A stretch of 64,000 bases of DNA from Thalassia testudinum (GCA_037157565.1 JAZHRO010000056.1:33541501-33605500), one strand, 5' to 3'; positions 10,412 to 22,911 are shown, counted from the first letter of the stretch. The notes: generated from the letters alone by a model not told the origin. A program made the numbers and translations.

Positions 10412-11745
10412 GTCAATAGACGCAATAGATTCACTTTATTATTTTTGAATATTCTGAGTTGCGCAATTATCTGATCAATCTTTATCTTATTGTGCAAGGA
10501 ATCTGACAGGGCGACATGCGCAACAGAGCGGCGACATCAACCTCAAGCTAAGCCACACTAGGAAAAGATGCTGGAGACCTGGATCTTGCTTTCACAGGGG
10601 ATTCTCCGTCGTCACAAAATTTATTTCTGTCTTCTCACCCTTGTAGTAATTGGGGCTAAATTTTTGGGGGTCTGTCTCCACATTCATTAACTACTGGGGT
10701 TTACATTTTTCCGCATGCGTGATTCCATTTTCTACTTGCTTGCCTTTAAAATCAACAAAAGAAAATATTGAGCTGCATGTTTAGGAGTTGCATGCCCTTA
10801 GGTGCGCGCTTTTAGGGGTGATTGAGCAGCACATTAGATCTTATTATTGCATTGCAAGCATATTAGCACGAAGATTGCTGGAGACAGGTACACCTTTCTA
10901 ACTTTTGCATCCAGCTCCTGTTCACGCATTTGCATTCAAATTAAAATTCAAGACCACTAAGTTGTTTGAATTTACTAATTCAGTGGTCGCATAACTAAAA
11001 GTGGACTGATAATCAGATTCGATCTTAAAATCAATTCACATTTGATCTGATTCTAAGGGACTTGTCTGCGTTTTCAAAATATTAAAAAGATTTGTGATGT
11101 GATGCACACTTCTGACACTGAGCATGCACATTAGGCACCGCACTAAGGCTTGATCCCTTAAGGCTATAAGCACCGATCCCTTTATCGGTGCAAACCCTCC
11201 TATTGTGCTTTGTGGTGGTGGTGGTACTATCTTTTAACCAAGTGTTTTGATACTTCACGGAGGGGGACACCCCTTAAAGGAACAAAAGGGTAGTTAAGGG
11301 GCACCGCATACGCATCGCCTCAAAGGAAGGGTTTGCCCTACTTGCATCCCTTTGTTCGTCCTTGGAGTAACTTCTTACTTGATCACCTGGGAGTATCATC
11401 CAAGCAAAGTATAGGTCCTAGGGCACTTGAAGGTTGAATTAAGGCACGTAATTGCAGTGAAAAGCTTGTTTGGCCATCTATATCAACCAATTCGACCTCC
11501 GCAACAAAGAAGGTTAAGATTTCAAGTCATCACCCCTCTTATACCACTTACGTGGTAAAGGAGGGATAAGCCTTGACCTGTTGACTTATCTTTGGAGTGG
11601 AGGTTTCACTTACTCAACCAATAAGAACCTAAATTGTGATTGATATTGTATGCTTGGTAGACGCTCTCTTGAGGGTAGTCTAGTGTTTGATCCTGAGCCT
11701 GAGAGAATTCTTAGGAGAGCTCACCTAGGAGAGAAAAGAGAAGGA
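10412..11745 (+). other. Leader of element G
   Basis: A 1.3-kb noncoding leader between PBS and gag. It contains a CACCGATCCCTTTATCGGTG dyad at 11171-11190, but no conserved block shared with A, B, D or E that I can see and no coding frame of note. Confidence 0.6.
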
Positions 11746-13343
11746 ATGGCTGATCAAGGAGCAAATCAACAAAGGACCCTAAGGGACTATTTTATTCCAA
11801 CTAACTAACCCACACAAGCATTGAGACGACCGGTAGGGGATAATCCATATGAGATCAAGAGCAGTACCATATCTTTGTTGCCCTCCTTTTATGGTACTAC
11901 TAGGGAGGACCCCTACTGGCATTTGAAGGAATTCACTGAGGTCTGTTCCACGGTGAAGCCCTGATGAGGACTCTATTTCCATTCTCCTTAATGGATATGG
12001 CCAAGCACTGGTATCATACCCTCGATGCAAGGGTAAATGATTGGGCCACCCTTAAGGGAGAATTTTTGAAAAAGTATTTTCCTATGAGTAAGACCAACCA
12101 TTACAGAAGAGAGATTATGGGTTTTACTCAATAAGAAGGGGAGAAATTTCATGAGACTTGGGAGCGCTTTAATGACCTTCTTAGGTTATGCCCCCACCAT
12201 CAGGTGCCAAGATGGCAGTTGGTCGAAAGGTTCTATAACGGATTATCTGAAAGGCATAGGCAAACCATTGATGCAGCCTGTGCAGGAACCTTCATGACCA
12301 AAACTGAGGATGAAGCTTGGGTATTATTTGAAACATTAAGCGACAACTCCATACATTTGTCCTCTGCCTATCAAGAAAGAAAACCATCAATCTTACAGAG
12401 GAAGATAGAGGCCCATGAAGCTGGGGCTTCTCATGATTTGGCTTATCAGATTCAATTATTCAATAAAAACTTTGATAGGCTCTTAGCAAACCCCGGTATG
12501 AACCTGCAAGCAACCTCTATCTTTCAGGCTTCAAGAGAATGCTCCATTTGCCAATGCACAACGCACACCACTGCGGAGTGCCATCAGGCAAACCAATTCC
12601 CTGAGTTGATTCAGGCCGACTTGAATGCAGCCTAAGGTTTCCACCCTCCTCCTCTCAATAACCCTTATTCCAATACCTATAATCCGGGGTGGCGAAACCA
12701 TCCAAACTTCTCTTGGAAGCAAGGTGATGCTTCTAACTCAGGGAATACAAGACCCTTACCTCCCCAACCCATATACCAACCATCTTATGAAAACCCTCCT
12801 CAGAATAAGCCCTCTGAGATGGATGAACTTAAAGCCATGATGAAAGTGATGCAAGAGCATTAGAATATGGTCATCCAATCTTAGAATAAGATGATTACTG
12901 ATATGAAATCCCAAATTGGGCATCTTACGGAGGCAGTTAGGCAACGTGATTCGGGGAAGTTGCCTAGCTCTTCTGAGGAGAACCCTAAGGGCAAGGGGGT
13001 TGTATTTAGGGAGCATGCCCAAGCGATGACCATGCTGAGGAGTGGAAAGAAGATTGACAAACCTAATAACACTCCTACGGTTATGTCTCAGAATTCCCCT
13101 TTTACACCTGACCCAACTTCCATCTCCACCGAGGAAGAGCCACATTACTCTCCCTCGCACAAAATCACCCACAATGAGGATGTCGTCCTTCCACCACCCC
13201 TTTCCCTCCATGACAACCCCTCTACCCAGAAGCCGAGGGTGCCCTATCCAGAGCACCTATCTGCTCCTGGGGAATCTTCTGTTGGCTCGTCTGGAGCCAA
13301 GGATAGGACGAAAGAGATTATGGACACTTTTAGGCAAGTCTAG
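11746..13343 (+). pseudogene. gag: gag of element G (decayed, with zinc knuckle)
   Basis: Starts at ATG 11746 (MADQGANQQRTLRDYF), typical of Athila gag. A retrotransposon gag core follows: LPSFYGTTREDPYWHLKEF near residue 45, then MAKHWYHTL, a W-x-LKGEFLKKYFP motif and ETWERFNDLLRLCPHH. A CCHC zinc knuckle, CSICQCTTHTTAEC (CX2CX4HX4C), lies at about 12541-12582, followed by NPYSNTYNPGWRNHPNFSW. The gag protein packages element RNA in the cytoplasm. Damage: a stop soon after the start (11804-11806), a frameshift near 11960, stops at 12132, 12633 and others. Gag continues in the same frame into the protease region through a TAG at 13341, which was probably a sense codon, so the ancestor had one gag-pol frame. 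Confidence 0.85.
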
Positions 13344-14194
13344 ATTAACTTGCCACTGTTGGAAGGTATTAAATAGATTCCGTGCTATGCCAAGTTTCTG
13401 AAGGACCTATGCACCCAAAAGTGTCGATCTAGGAAACAGGTCCAAACCAAGGTCATCCTACCTGACCATGTTAGCTCGATTCTCCAGCATGGAACACCCC
13501 CCAAAGTGATAGACCTAGGGGCCCCACATATTTCAGTGGTTATAGGTAACCAACACATTGACGAGGCTCTGCTCGATCTGGGTGCGGAGGTGAACATTTT
13601 ACCGAGCTCTGTCTACGACCTTTCAGGAGGAGGCAAGCTAAAGCCTAGTCCAATAATCCTCCAAGTCGCAGACAAATCACTTAAGACACCACGGGGATTG
13701 TTGGAAGATGTCCTTGTGAGAGTGGAGGACTTCTTCTTCCTTGTTGACTTTCTGGTGCTTGATACTAACCCATCAAATAAGCCCACAAAGCCGTCCATTA
13801 TTCTGGGATGCCCTTTCTTGGCCACAGCTAATGCCTCTATCAATTGTAGATCTGGGGCACTTAAAATGGGCTTCGGGAATAAGAAGATCCAGTTGAATTT
13901 TTTGATACTTACAAGCAATCCGGATTTGAAGATTGTTCTCAGATTGAGGTTGTTGATAAAATAATTGAAGAGACTACTCCAGCACTCTTATGTAGAGATC
14001 CCCTTCAAAAGGTCATATCTAAGGACCGTCCCTCGATTATTAAAGAAACTGAAAGGGAAATGCCTGAATTAGAAGAGTTGCTAGGGATACACGCTGAGTC
14101 TCTGTCCCCACCATGGACCGTGAAGGTAGATCCACTACCTAAGGCGGGGGCATCTCAACTTAAACCCTCAATCCAAAAGGCTCCTGAGTTGTAG
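13344..14194 (+). pseudogene. pol: Protease region of element G pol
   Basis: Retropepsin-like aspartic protease: the active-site motif is ALLDLGAEVNILP (about 13566-13604), followed by the flap region and the terminal IILGCPFLATANASINCRSG motif (about 13798-13857). It would cut the gag-pol polyprotein. A frameshift lies at the T run near 13899. The linker to RT (ELEELLGIHAESLSPPW, about 14068-14118) is readable in the next frame. Not functional as it stands. Confidence 0.85.
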
Positions 14195-15723
14195 TTGAAA
14201 CCCCTCCCGAGCACATTGAAATATGCTTTCCTTGGCCCTAATAACATGCTCCCCATTATTATCTCGTCTGCACTATCTGAATTACAGGAGGGAGCTCTAC
14301 TTGAGTGTTTACAAAGGTACAAGGAAGCAATTTCCTGGTCAATTGTTGATACTAAGGGTGTTGATCCCTCTCTTTTCATGCATCATATATATATGGACGA
14401 GTCCGTGAAACCTTTCCGAGACATGCAGAGAAGGCTCAATCCAAATATGCGAGATGTTGTTAAAAAGGAGATTTTGAAATGGCTGGATGCAGGGATTATC
14501 TATCCCATTTCAGATAGTAAATGGGTCAGTCCTATTCATGTAGTACCCAAAAAGGTAGGAATCACTGTGGAGGAGAATGACCAAGGAGAGCTGGTGACCA
14601 CTAGACCCTCAACTAGTTGGAGGGTCTACATTGATTACCGCCATTTGAACATGGATACCCAGAAAGACCATTTCCCCTTACTATTTATCGATCAAATTTT
14701 GGAACGATTGGCGGGGAACAAGTACTTCTGTTTTCTTGACGGGTATTCTAGGTATAATCGGATAGCCATTTTTCCTGACGATCAGGAGCATACCACCTTC
14801 ACGAGTCCGTTTGGCACATTTGCATTTCGCTGAATGCCATTCGACTTATGTAATGCTCCTACCACTTTCCAACGTTGTATGATGGCTATCTTTTCTGATA
14901 TGATCAACGAGTTCGTTGAAATTTTCATGGATGACTTGTCATTTATGGCTCGTTGTTTGACCTATGCCTTTCGCACCTTGATAAAGTCTTAACCTGTTGC
15001 AAAGAGGCAAAGCTGGCGCTTAGCTGGGAGAAAAGCCACTTTATGATCCAGCAGGGCATTGTGTTAGGGCATATAGCTTCCGAGAGAGGATTAGAGGTGG
15101 ACACCGCAAAAATTGATTCCATCTCTAAGCTTCCATTACCCGCCAATGTTTGTCAAGTTAGATCTTTCCTTGGCCATGCTAGATTTTATAGGTGCTTCAT
15201 TAGAGATTTTAGTAAAATCTCTAAGCCACTCTGCGACCTGTTAGCGAAGGATGTTTCCTTCGATTTTGATGATAGATGTGGCGAGGCTTTCCAAGTCTTG
15301 AAGAAAGCCCTTATTACCGCACCGATTCTCCAAGCACCAGATTAGACCCTCCCGTTTGAGCTAATTTGCGATGCTTCTGATTTTGCAGTTTGAGAGATCT
15401 TAGGTCAAAGGGTTGATGGAAAACCTCATGTGCTGCATTATGCCAGCAAGACCCTTACGGATCCTCAGCAAAACTACACGATCACTGAAAAGGAACTTCT
15501 TGCTGCAGTATTTGCTTTGGAAAAGTTTTGGTCTTATCTTTTGCGATCCAAGGTTGTGGTGTTCACTGATCATTCTACCCTAAAGCATCTTCTTGCTAAA
15601 AAGGACACCAAACCTCGCTTAATTCGTTGGATTCTACTACTCCAAGAATTTGACCTGGAAATTAAAGATAAGAAAGGAGTTGAAAATGGGGTAGTAGATC
15701 ATCTGTCTAGGATCCCTATTTAG
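14195..15723 (+). pseudogene. pol: Reverse transcriptase and RNase H of element G
   Basis: RT fingers and palm are clear: QRRLNPNMRDVVKKEI, WVSPIHVVPKK, SWRVYIDYRHLN, FLDGYSRYNRI and FTSPFGTFAFR. The catalytic box is FMDD (about 14923-14934). Frame changes just after FMDD, then LSWEKSHFMIQQGIVLGH, VRSFLGHARFYRCFIRDFSKI, and RNase H (ICDASDFAV near 15367, [29 protein letters not shown], ending DHLSRIPI at 15720). It copies element RNA to DNA and removes the template. Damage: TGA at 14831-14833 within FAFR-MPF, the frameshift near 14945 and further TAG/TGA codons near 15343 and 15391. Confidence 0.9.
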
Positions 15724-17048
15724 GCATCAAACCCTGCTGGCAGTATGCAAGAGACTTTCCCTAATGAGTCTCTGATGGCCGTGGAGGCTAAAACTCCTTG
15801 GTTTGCTGACATAGTGAACTATCTGGTCATAGGCATTACCCCCAATACTTGGGACAAGCAGAATCGAGATAGGTTTCTTACTAACGCTAAATTTTATCAC
15901 TGGGAGGAACCCGAGCTTTTTAGAGTAGGCCCTGACCAGCTTTCTCATCGTTGTGTCCCTGATGGAGAACAAAGAAGTGTTCTGAGTTTCTGCCATGACC
16001 TCCATTGTGGGGGACATTTTAAAAGGAAGAAGACTGCCCATAAGGTTCTTTAGTCTGGCTTTTGGTGGCCCACATTATTCTAACATGCACATACCTATGT
16101 GGGCACATGTCTACGTTGCCAGTAGACGGGAACCATTGGAAAAAGGGATGAGATGCTCCAACAACCTATCCTCCTTGTTGAGATCTTTAATATTTGGGGC
16201 ATTAACTTCATGGGTTCCTTTCCTGTGTCCTTCGGATATGAATACATCCTTGTGGCTATAGACTATGTATCGAAATGGATAGAAGCCATACCTACGCAAA
16301 CCAATGACCATTCCATGGTCTTGAGCATTGTTAAGGCTAATATCATTTCTCAGTACAGGTGCCCAAGGACAATCATAAGTGATGGAGGACCTCACTTCAA
16401 GAACATACACTTCACAAGACTACTCCAAAATTTGGGAGTCAACCACATGATAGCTACACCTTACCATCCCCAAATGAGTGGACAAGTTGAAGTGTCTAAT
16501 AGGAAGATTAAGCGAATTTTAGAAAAAACGGTTAGGCCCGATCGGAAGGATTGGTCTAAAAAACTAAATGATGCACTTTGGGCCTACAGAACCGTGTATA
16601 AAACTCCCTTTGGCATGTCTCTTTTCCGTCTTGTCTACAGAAAACCATGCCACCTTCCCGTTGAAATCCAACATAAAGCTTATTGGCTATTAAAAATGTT
16701 AACTTGAATTTGGATAAAGCGGGAAAGGCACGTATGTTAGAATTAAGTGAGCTTGAGGAGCTTCGTAATGAACCCTATGAAACTTCTCAAGCGTACAAGC
16801 AATGTACAAAGGTCTTTCATGATAAGCACATCATTAGAAAGACTTTTGAGCCCAACCAGTGGGTCTAGCTTTTCAATTCCAGACTTAAATTATTTCTTGG
16901 AAAGCTCAAATCCAGCTGGGATGGGCCATACATTATTATCAATACTTTCCCTTATGGAGCTGTAGAAATTCAGAACCCTACTTCAGGTGCAAGCTTTAAG
17001 GTAAATGGCCAGCGACTTAAACCTTATATTACTCTTTCAGATGGCTAG
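15724..17048 (+). pseudogene. pol: Integrase of element G (catalytic D1 replaced by N)
   Basis: Zinc-binding HHCC is partly kept (FCHDLHCGGHF ... CLRCQ, with intervening stops). The catalytic core reads [12 protein letters not shown]: the first catalytic Asp of the usual GIDFMGPF is Asn (AAC, 16204-16206). The second (ISDGGPHF) and the Glu ([14 protein letters not shown]) are present. The [19 protein letters not shown] motif follows, then a frameshift and a C-terminal domain ending NGQRLKPYITLSDG with a stop at 17046-17048. It would insert element DNA in the nucleus. Stops near 16052, 16075, 16117 and 16705 inactivate it. Confidence 0.88.
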
Positions 17049-17132
17049 GTTTTGGACGCACTTTGGCTTGAGGAGCCTTAGCTCCTCCCACTCTCCTCCT
17101 CAGGTGATATTCTTCTATGTCTACATTTTTCC

Positions 17133-17165
17133 AATGAGGACATTGTCAGTCTTAGGCATGGGGGG
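17133..17165 (+). promoter_or_regulatory. Internal purine-tract motif, element G
   Basis: AATGAGGACATTG, then CTTAGGCATGGGGGG, 85 bp after the pol stop. It is the same composite motif as in A, B, D and H, about 1.5 kb upstream of the true PPT. Confidence 0.65.
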
Positions 17166-18630
17166 TTATAACCTGAGAATGTTTATAGCATTTATAAATA
17201 TTTGATACATATATATAAAAAAAAACTCTTATTTTCTTAAGCTGAATGGGTTAGTCCCTAGCAAAATATCTTTGCATTGGAGGTTTTTCTTCTTGAATTA
17301 TTTCTTAAGTTTAGAATCCATTACATTTACTTCACGTGCACGTAGACTGGGTAATGGATCTTTGAAGAAAACTAATAAGAAATTTTAGTCTACTGAACCC
17401 TTAAACAGTTAATAGGGAGTCAGGCATACTATCTTCTAGTAGATCCACCCCATATTTGTAAGAGGAAAGTAGAGAGATTACTAGTGCGATAAGTCTAGTG
17501 CAAGGACTCTTAAGTTTTGGATAATTAGATGATTATACTTCAGAGTTAGGTGTAGTTTTCACTCTCTGTTCCTGTGTGCGTACTTTGTGTGAATTCCTGA
17601 GAGTCACCAAATAAGGCAAATACACAGAGATTGAGTCTTAATAAAGCTATGACTATGGTGGATGGTTATGACCGTCCTTCATAGAGTCCTTGGCTGAAGG
17701 AGGGTAATAGTGTCAAAGGTTAGAAATATGCCTGTCCTATTCATTCCTTCCCGATGTCGAGAATAGGCACTTCCACCAAATAAACCACACAATATTCTCT
17801 TGACCATCATCATCCCTAATAATGCCTCATAAATAAAAGTCTGTGCCGTGTTATGTTAATTCATTTAAAAAAAATAAAAATAAAATAAAATAAAAGAAGA
17901 ATAAACAATTATATTACAAAAAAAGGAAGAAGAAAAGAGAGAGAAAAGAAAAAGAAAAGAGTCCAAGTTTATAATGTTATCTTCGTAGCATTATTTCTGA
18001 GGTAACAAAACACCTATCGTGATCCACCAAATATGACCCATACCTTCCTTTCAGTATTTCTGATCGCCTGAATACTGGCTAAGGACTCTAACTTAGTTGT
18101 AGAGTTATTAGGACTTTAATTGAAGTGTGAATGCCAGGTGAGGCCACCAAACAGTGAGTACACTTGCTAAATCTGGCAAGATTTGGGTTCTAAGAAAGAA
18201 AAGAAAGAAAAGAGTGAGCGCCAAGGAACATCAAGGGAGCATAGTTGTTTAGCCTCTCTCTGAGTTGACTTGTTTAATAATCTAGAAATTTAGAGTCTGT
18301 AGTACTAGATTACATGTAGTACCAGATGAGTGTGTGACACCAAGTACAAATCCATTCAACTCAACATCTCCTACCTAAGCCAAAAGCTAGGGTCAAATTA
18401 CAGATTATCTTCTGCTTTATCCCCGAGGGAAGTAGTTGCCTATCCCAATAGAAATATTTACCAAGGGTAAAGTACAAACTCCCAATGCAAATTGGCTTTT
18501 CACTTGGATATGTTACCTAGGCTATCATCAATTCACATTTGTCTGGATTTCTAAAGTTTTGAAATAAGAAAAGAAGAAATATTCTGATCACTTCTATTAT
18601 TTTTCATTTTTGTTAGGGACTAGCAAATCT
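17166..18630 (+). other. 3' noncoding region of element G
   Basis: About 1.5 kb with no conserved coding frame; there is no env-like frame between integrase and the LTR. It contains an A-rich tract (17865-17960), a feature also found after the internal purine motif in A, B, D and H. Confidence 0.65.
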
Positions 18631-18646
18631 TAGGCATGGGGGTATT
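18631..18646 (+). promoter_or_regulatory. Polypurine tract, element G
   Basis: TAGGCATGGGGGTATT directly precedes the TG of the 3' LTR. It primes plus-strand synthesis. Confidence 0.75.
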
Positions 18647-20315
18647 TGATGAGTCCATTTTAATGGACTATAGTTACGCCTAAGTAATTCTATTCTAACA
18701 TTGTATGTTTGTTAATAATCACACTAGGTCATTAATTGATTGCATGTGTCATTATTTAAGTTTACATTTATTCTATTGTTTATTATGTAATTATTTTATA
18801 TTTCATGCAGGTCCCACAACAGCGCACCCGTTACATCTCCTCCACTTAATCCACTCCATCAGGCTAATAATCGGGAAGAAGAGAGAGGAGGATCAATTTT
18901 GGAAAAGAACAGGGGGGTGAAAAGATATTTCCCCCCACAAATCAATCAACCTATGGCCGGCCTCAACAACTCCATCAACAGCCGCCGGCCATGTTTAGTA
19001 AGGGATTTTGAAAATCCCTTGACTTGCGTCGAGAGAGGAGATAAAAAGAGAGAGGTAGAGGGGCTTAGGAGGGAGAAGACCATCGGGGAGAAGAGACTGT
19101 GTGCACTATGGAGAAGGCATGCACGATGCCTCCAACCTGCCTGCAAGCTCTCCAACACCACAGCCGCGTGCCCTGCAAGCAGCACAGCATCCTCACACCG
19201 CGTGCCCTGCGGGTGCGCCACCACCCACTGCCAACAACTTCCATCACCTGCCCCCCTTGCAAGTGCCCCCACCGCAAGCCTGCACCCGCGCCCTCACTAA
19301 CCCCCCCTCACCGCACCAAGCAGCCACCAGCGCCTTCACTAAGCACACTCCAGCCTGCCACACACACACACGCATCTCCCACCACCAACCCAACCTGCCT
19401 TCACCAAACTCCCGCAGTATCGTAGCGCCCCCACCGCGTGCGCACCCTGCAAGCAGCACAGCATACTCATCGCACTCGCGCGTGGCCAAGACCGCCCGCA
19501 AGCAGCCAAGACTGCACACAAGCAAAATGCCCGCAGGCAGCCACTCCAATGCAAGTGCGGCCACCTCAGGCAGCCACGCCCATAGGCAGTGCCCTCACGC
19601 GCCCTTGTGCGTGTGCCCATCGCGCAGCTGCACGCCCTACAGCAGCAGCTCTTCATCTTCTCCGTCAACAGGCCAGTGGCTGTTCTCCACCATCTGGCCG
19701 CCACGTCACCACCATCACGAAGCACTCGTCGAGGTACACCATCCCATCGACTCTCGCCGCCAACTGCACACGGCGGTTCAAGCGAGGAAGAGAGAGGAGA
19801 AATCCTATATTTTTTCCCCAATTAAAATTTACATTGCATGCCATTGCCACTTTAATATTATTATTTTATTTAGGCCACATTGCTTGGATGCATTTATAGT
19901 TTCATGAATTTACTTAACTTGTGTTATGTGCATCATTCAACATTGAAATTCAAATCATATTTGCATGCAAATCAAATTTACATGATATGCCACTACACAT
20001 GCATCATATACATATTTTTGGGAGCTTAATTCATGACGTGAAAATTGCATAAATAGCCTTGAATTTTTAAGGAAATTGCAAGCTCCATTTAGAATATCAT
20101 ATTCCTCGCATTAAAGTCGCGAAGTTGTCTGCAAACAGTATAATCCTCTACTCGTGAATTTATTGGTTCTATTCCTCCCTGTGGATGCGATATTTTTATT
20201 GTGGTTAAATTTGATATTTATTTTAATTTTTGATTAAGAGATTTTCCACCACATAAAACACGACATATCACTTTATTGCTTTCATCTTCATAAATAAGAG
20301 AAAATCCCTCCGTCA
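18647..20315 (+). repeat. 3' LTR of element G (1669 bp)
   Basis: Begins TGATGAGTCC right after the PPT and ends CCTCCGTCA. Its last ~685 bp match the truncated 5' LTR. An 8-bp dyad lies at its start (AGTCCATT 18652-18659, AATGGACT 18662-18669). A C-rich stretch at 19120-19620 gives overlapping open frames that look non-genuine. Confidence 0.85.
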
Positions 20316-20322
20316 CTATCCC
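20316..20322. other. Seven-base spacer between LTRs of G and D
   Basis: CTATCCC separates the 3' LTR of G from the LTR of D. It must contain the duplication of at least one element; candidates are CTATC for G and ATCCC for D, neither checkable because the other ends are lost. Confidence 0.5.
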
Positions 20323-20566
20323 TGACTTTTAACATGCGAAATCGGTGTTTTAAAAGTAATGCATTGTAGTATAGCCGATAAATCATGAAGAGCACTTAAA
20401 ATTTGTAGCTCGAAAGAAATCCGAGGTCGAATGCAGGGAGCAATATGTTAATTTATCTCAAGATCACAATTGTAAGCAAGAATGTAGCATTGTAACAGAA
20501 ATTTCAAGCACAAATGATCTAAATATAGATTCAAGAGTCAATGTGGCAAAAAGATTAGGGTAAAAA

Positions 20567-20584
20567 TGGTGATTTGAATCACCA
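20567..20584 (-). promoter_or_regulatory. 3'-proximal LTR hairpin, element D
   Basis: TGGTGATT / AATCACCA, a perfect 8-bp stem with a 2-base loop, at the position of the GACGTC hairpin of A and B but unrelated in sequence. The F copy is identical. Confidence 0.65.
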
Positions 20585-21948
20585 AATTACCCTATTACAA
20601 TTATACTCAAATAATGCTACAGTATCAATCAACTAAATGCCACATCAACTTAAGTGTCTCAATAGTGCAACAGTGACTCAGAACCAACAACAAAGGCAAA
20701 GGCCTCTCTTTTCCTTCAGGCCTCAGAGGAGAGGCACAAGTACAGCACAGCACCAACAGAGGTGAAGGCCTCTTCAAATTTCGTTAAGTGTAGAGAGCAG
20801 CAGAGGACAAATCCCCCCCCCCCCACACTCTCTCTCTTTCCTTCTCTTCTCTCATAATCAGGCCAACCAGACCAGACCTGGGTAACCGGATCCACCACCC
20901 AGACTCGCGTGGCGTGTGCAAGAGCAAGGGCATGGACTAGCACGTGAGGCACTACGTGTGAGAGGATGTGGTAGGGACTTGACCCTAGTGACTCAAAGGC
21001 AATAAGACCTCATCACTTTTTGCCTATATGCACTGCTAGGGGCCCTTCACTTCACGATGTGGGACTATCCCACAGAAGTTCTTCGCACAGCAGCTGCAAT
21101 AGATGCTGTCACCAATTGAAGGCGAAGGCGAGACTGCTATCTTCGATTGAGGGCCTAGGAAAGGACCTGGAGCTGGGCCGCATCGATTGCAAACTGTAGC
21201 TGGATGATTGTGGCCGGAGAACTACAGGGAAGGTAGGAGAAGATGAGGGTGGTGGTGGAGCAACAGCAAGCACCTGAAAGAGAGAATACAGCCTCACGGC
21301 CATGTCAAAGCAGCTTAGAAGGATTTTCGAATGTCAACTAGTGTGATGGTGGTTGTGGCATCGCGTGACGGTGTGTGTGGATGTTTGGCAACCTCGAAAA
21401 GGTGCTGCGATGAGGGTGGTGTTGGGTGGAGGTGTTGAGTGGCCAATCCCCTTAATTTCTTGAGGGGTTTTGGTGGGTGAGGAACAGCGAAGGTGTAGGG
21501 ATCGGTGGCAGGCAATTTGGTGTAGTGGAGCATGCGTGCGTGCTTGCCAGAGTGTGGCCGGAGTTGGGGAAGGTGACAGTAAGGCAGCTGTGTGAGCAGG
21601 CAAATGTGGTGTTTAACTGGGTGAGTCAAGACAGAGGAAGGTAAGGACTTGAATGATGGAGATTGCAGATGATGAGAGGGCGGAGGCTACGCCGACTATG
21701 ATTGGCGACACCAGAGATGAAGTTACAACAGTGAGGGTGAGATGGTGAGGAAGACTTGAGGCAGAGGTGTCGGCTAGTACGGTGCGACGCGAAAGGAGAG
21801 GAAGGCGGATCTGTCGTCGGTATTGCGAGTGGACGATGAGGGTGGTCGGAGGTCACCGGATGTCGTGGAGCTTTTCGGCCGGAGAGGAGGGAGGAAGTAG
21901 AGGGTTCAGGCCGAAAACAAGCGTAAGGAGTTCGACGTGCATCATGGG

Positions 21949-21960
21949 TCTTTATATAGG
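21949..21960 (-). promoter_or_regulatory. TATA box of element D LTR
   Basis: CCTATATAAAGA on the minus strand, 73 bp downstream of the palindrome at 22033-22060 in element sense. Confidence 0.5.
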
Positions 21961-22032
21961 CCTTAGATGGAGGTTTGAAGCTTGGAAACCAAGCTTTCAA
22001 GCATGGTAAGCTTGACGCACAAGAGATACCTG

Positions 22033-22060
22033 AATCTCTCATGCGTTCACATGAGAGATT
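22033..22060 (-). promoter_or_regulatory. Upstream palindrome, element D LTR
   Basis: AATCTCTCATGCG / CACATGAGAGATT around TT, pairing at 12 of 13 positions. The G-C pair seen in A and B is an A-T pair here. Confidence 0.65.
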
Positions 22061-22896
22061 GGGAAGGTTATGGGGTCCAAGATCGGGTGCGATGGAAAGA
22101 GAATTCCTTAAGGAATCTCTAGTTCAAGTTTGGGAGAGTTTCGTCAAGCAATCATCAAGAACTTTCCAAGTGAAGGTCGCCAGAGTAGGATTCCTCCACG
22201 ACAATGGCGGAAGGACCTTTTTGTAAAGAGTGAGGATAATGATAGGGGCCTGTATGTAATGAATTTCAAAAGCTAGGGGTACTTATGAAATAGAAAGTGG
22301 ACTGAAATGCAAACTAGATCAAGACGATCTCTGATTGGGCCCAAATTTCGATACAAACCTCATTTGAACCTAAGGAATCTAATAGTGAAGTTGAATTTTG
22401 GTTTTGACCTAGTTTGACTGGGTAATTTATGCAAAAACCTAAATTAGGGCAATAATCTGTCTAAGACTTTATTTCAAGTCAAAATGGGTTCAGATGGTCA
22501 AATCAAGGATGCCAAACCTTAAAGAATATTTTTCTATGATTTTTAGAGGGTTTAGATGAATTTTACCCTGACCAAAACCTCAATTAATTAAGCAGGTCAA
22601 TTTTTAGGGTTTTATATGTCCATTAATTCTTAAAATGCATGAAAACCCATTTCTATCTGCATGGACCCACTTATTAGACATTAATGACTGAGTGACCTTT
22701 AATAAACCCCTGGCATTTCCCGTGGTTATTATGTATTTGTAATAAGATGGTAAAATTACATAAATAACCCTGTTATTCTTTTCCTCTCAAAATAACTCAA
22801 CCTGCCCAAGATACCTTCTGACTGATATGTAGGAGCTTTTATTGACTCTAACAGACAAAATTGAGCTAATTATGTCTCATGATGATGTTCCCATCA

Positions 22897-22911
22897 TACC
22901 TCCATGCCTAG
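22897..22911 (-). promoter_or_regulatory. Polypurine tract, element D
   Basis: CTAGGCATGGAGGTA on the minus strand, directly before the LTR start; one base differs from the B and F tracts. Confidence 0.75.

Larger units (their letters stand above)
9680..20315 (+). mobile_element. Element G: decayed Athila-type Ty3/Gypsy retrotransposon
   Basis: Direct repeats 9680-10391 and 19630-20315 bracket an internal region with PBS (10394), gag (11746), protease, RT, RNase H, integrase (to 17048), a long 3' noncoding region and a PPT just before a complete 3' LTR (18647). The single-frame gag-pol order with integrase last, the gag start (MADQ...RTLRDYF), the DLGA protease and a tRNA-Asp-type PBS point to the Athila lineage. 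The 5' LTR lacks about its first 960 bp. Many stops and at least three frameshifts make it inactive. LTR identity is near 90% by eye. Confidence 0.88.
20323..22896 (-). repeat. 3' LTR of element D (about 2574 bp)
   Basis: In element sense it begins TGATGGGAACATCATCA at 22896, after the PPT, and ends about 20323 (...AAAAGTCA). It carries the family landmarks: upstream palindrome (22033-22060), TATA (21949-21960), 3'-proximal hairpin (20567-20584) and the CCTGCATTCGACCTCGG-type segment (about 20420-20440). Confidence 0.8.

Noticed and set aside
17049..18630. Possible env-like gene between integrase and the 3' LTR of G
   Set aside because: No frame of useful length and no signal or membrane segment is visible in the region.
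19101..19907. A 268-residue open frame in the G 3' LTR
   Set aside because: Histidine/proline/threonine-rich low complexity caused by C-rich LTR sequence; the part that exists in the 5' LTR is not conserved as the same protein.
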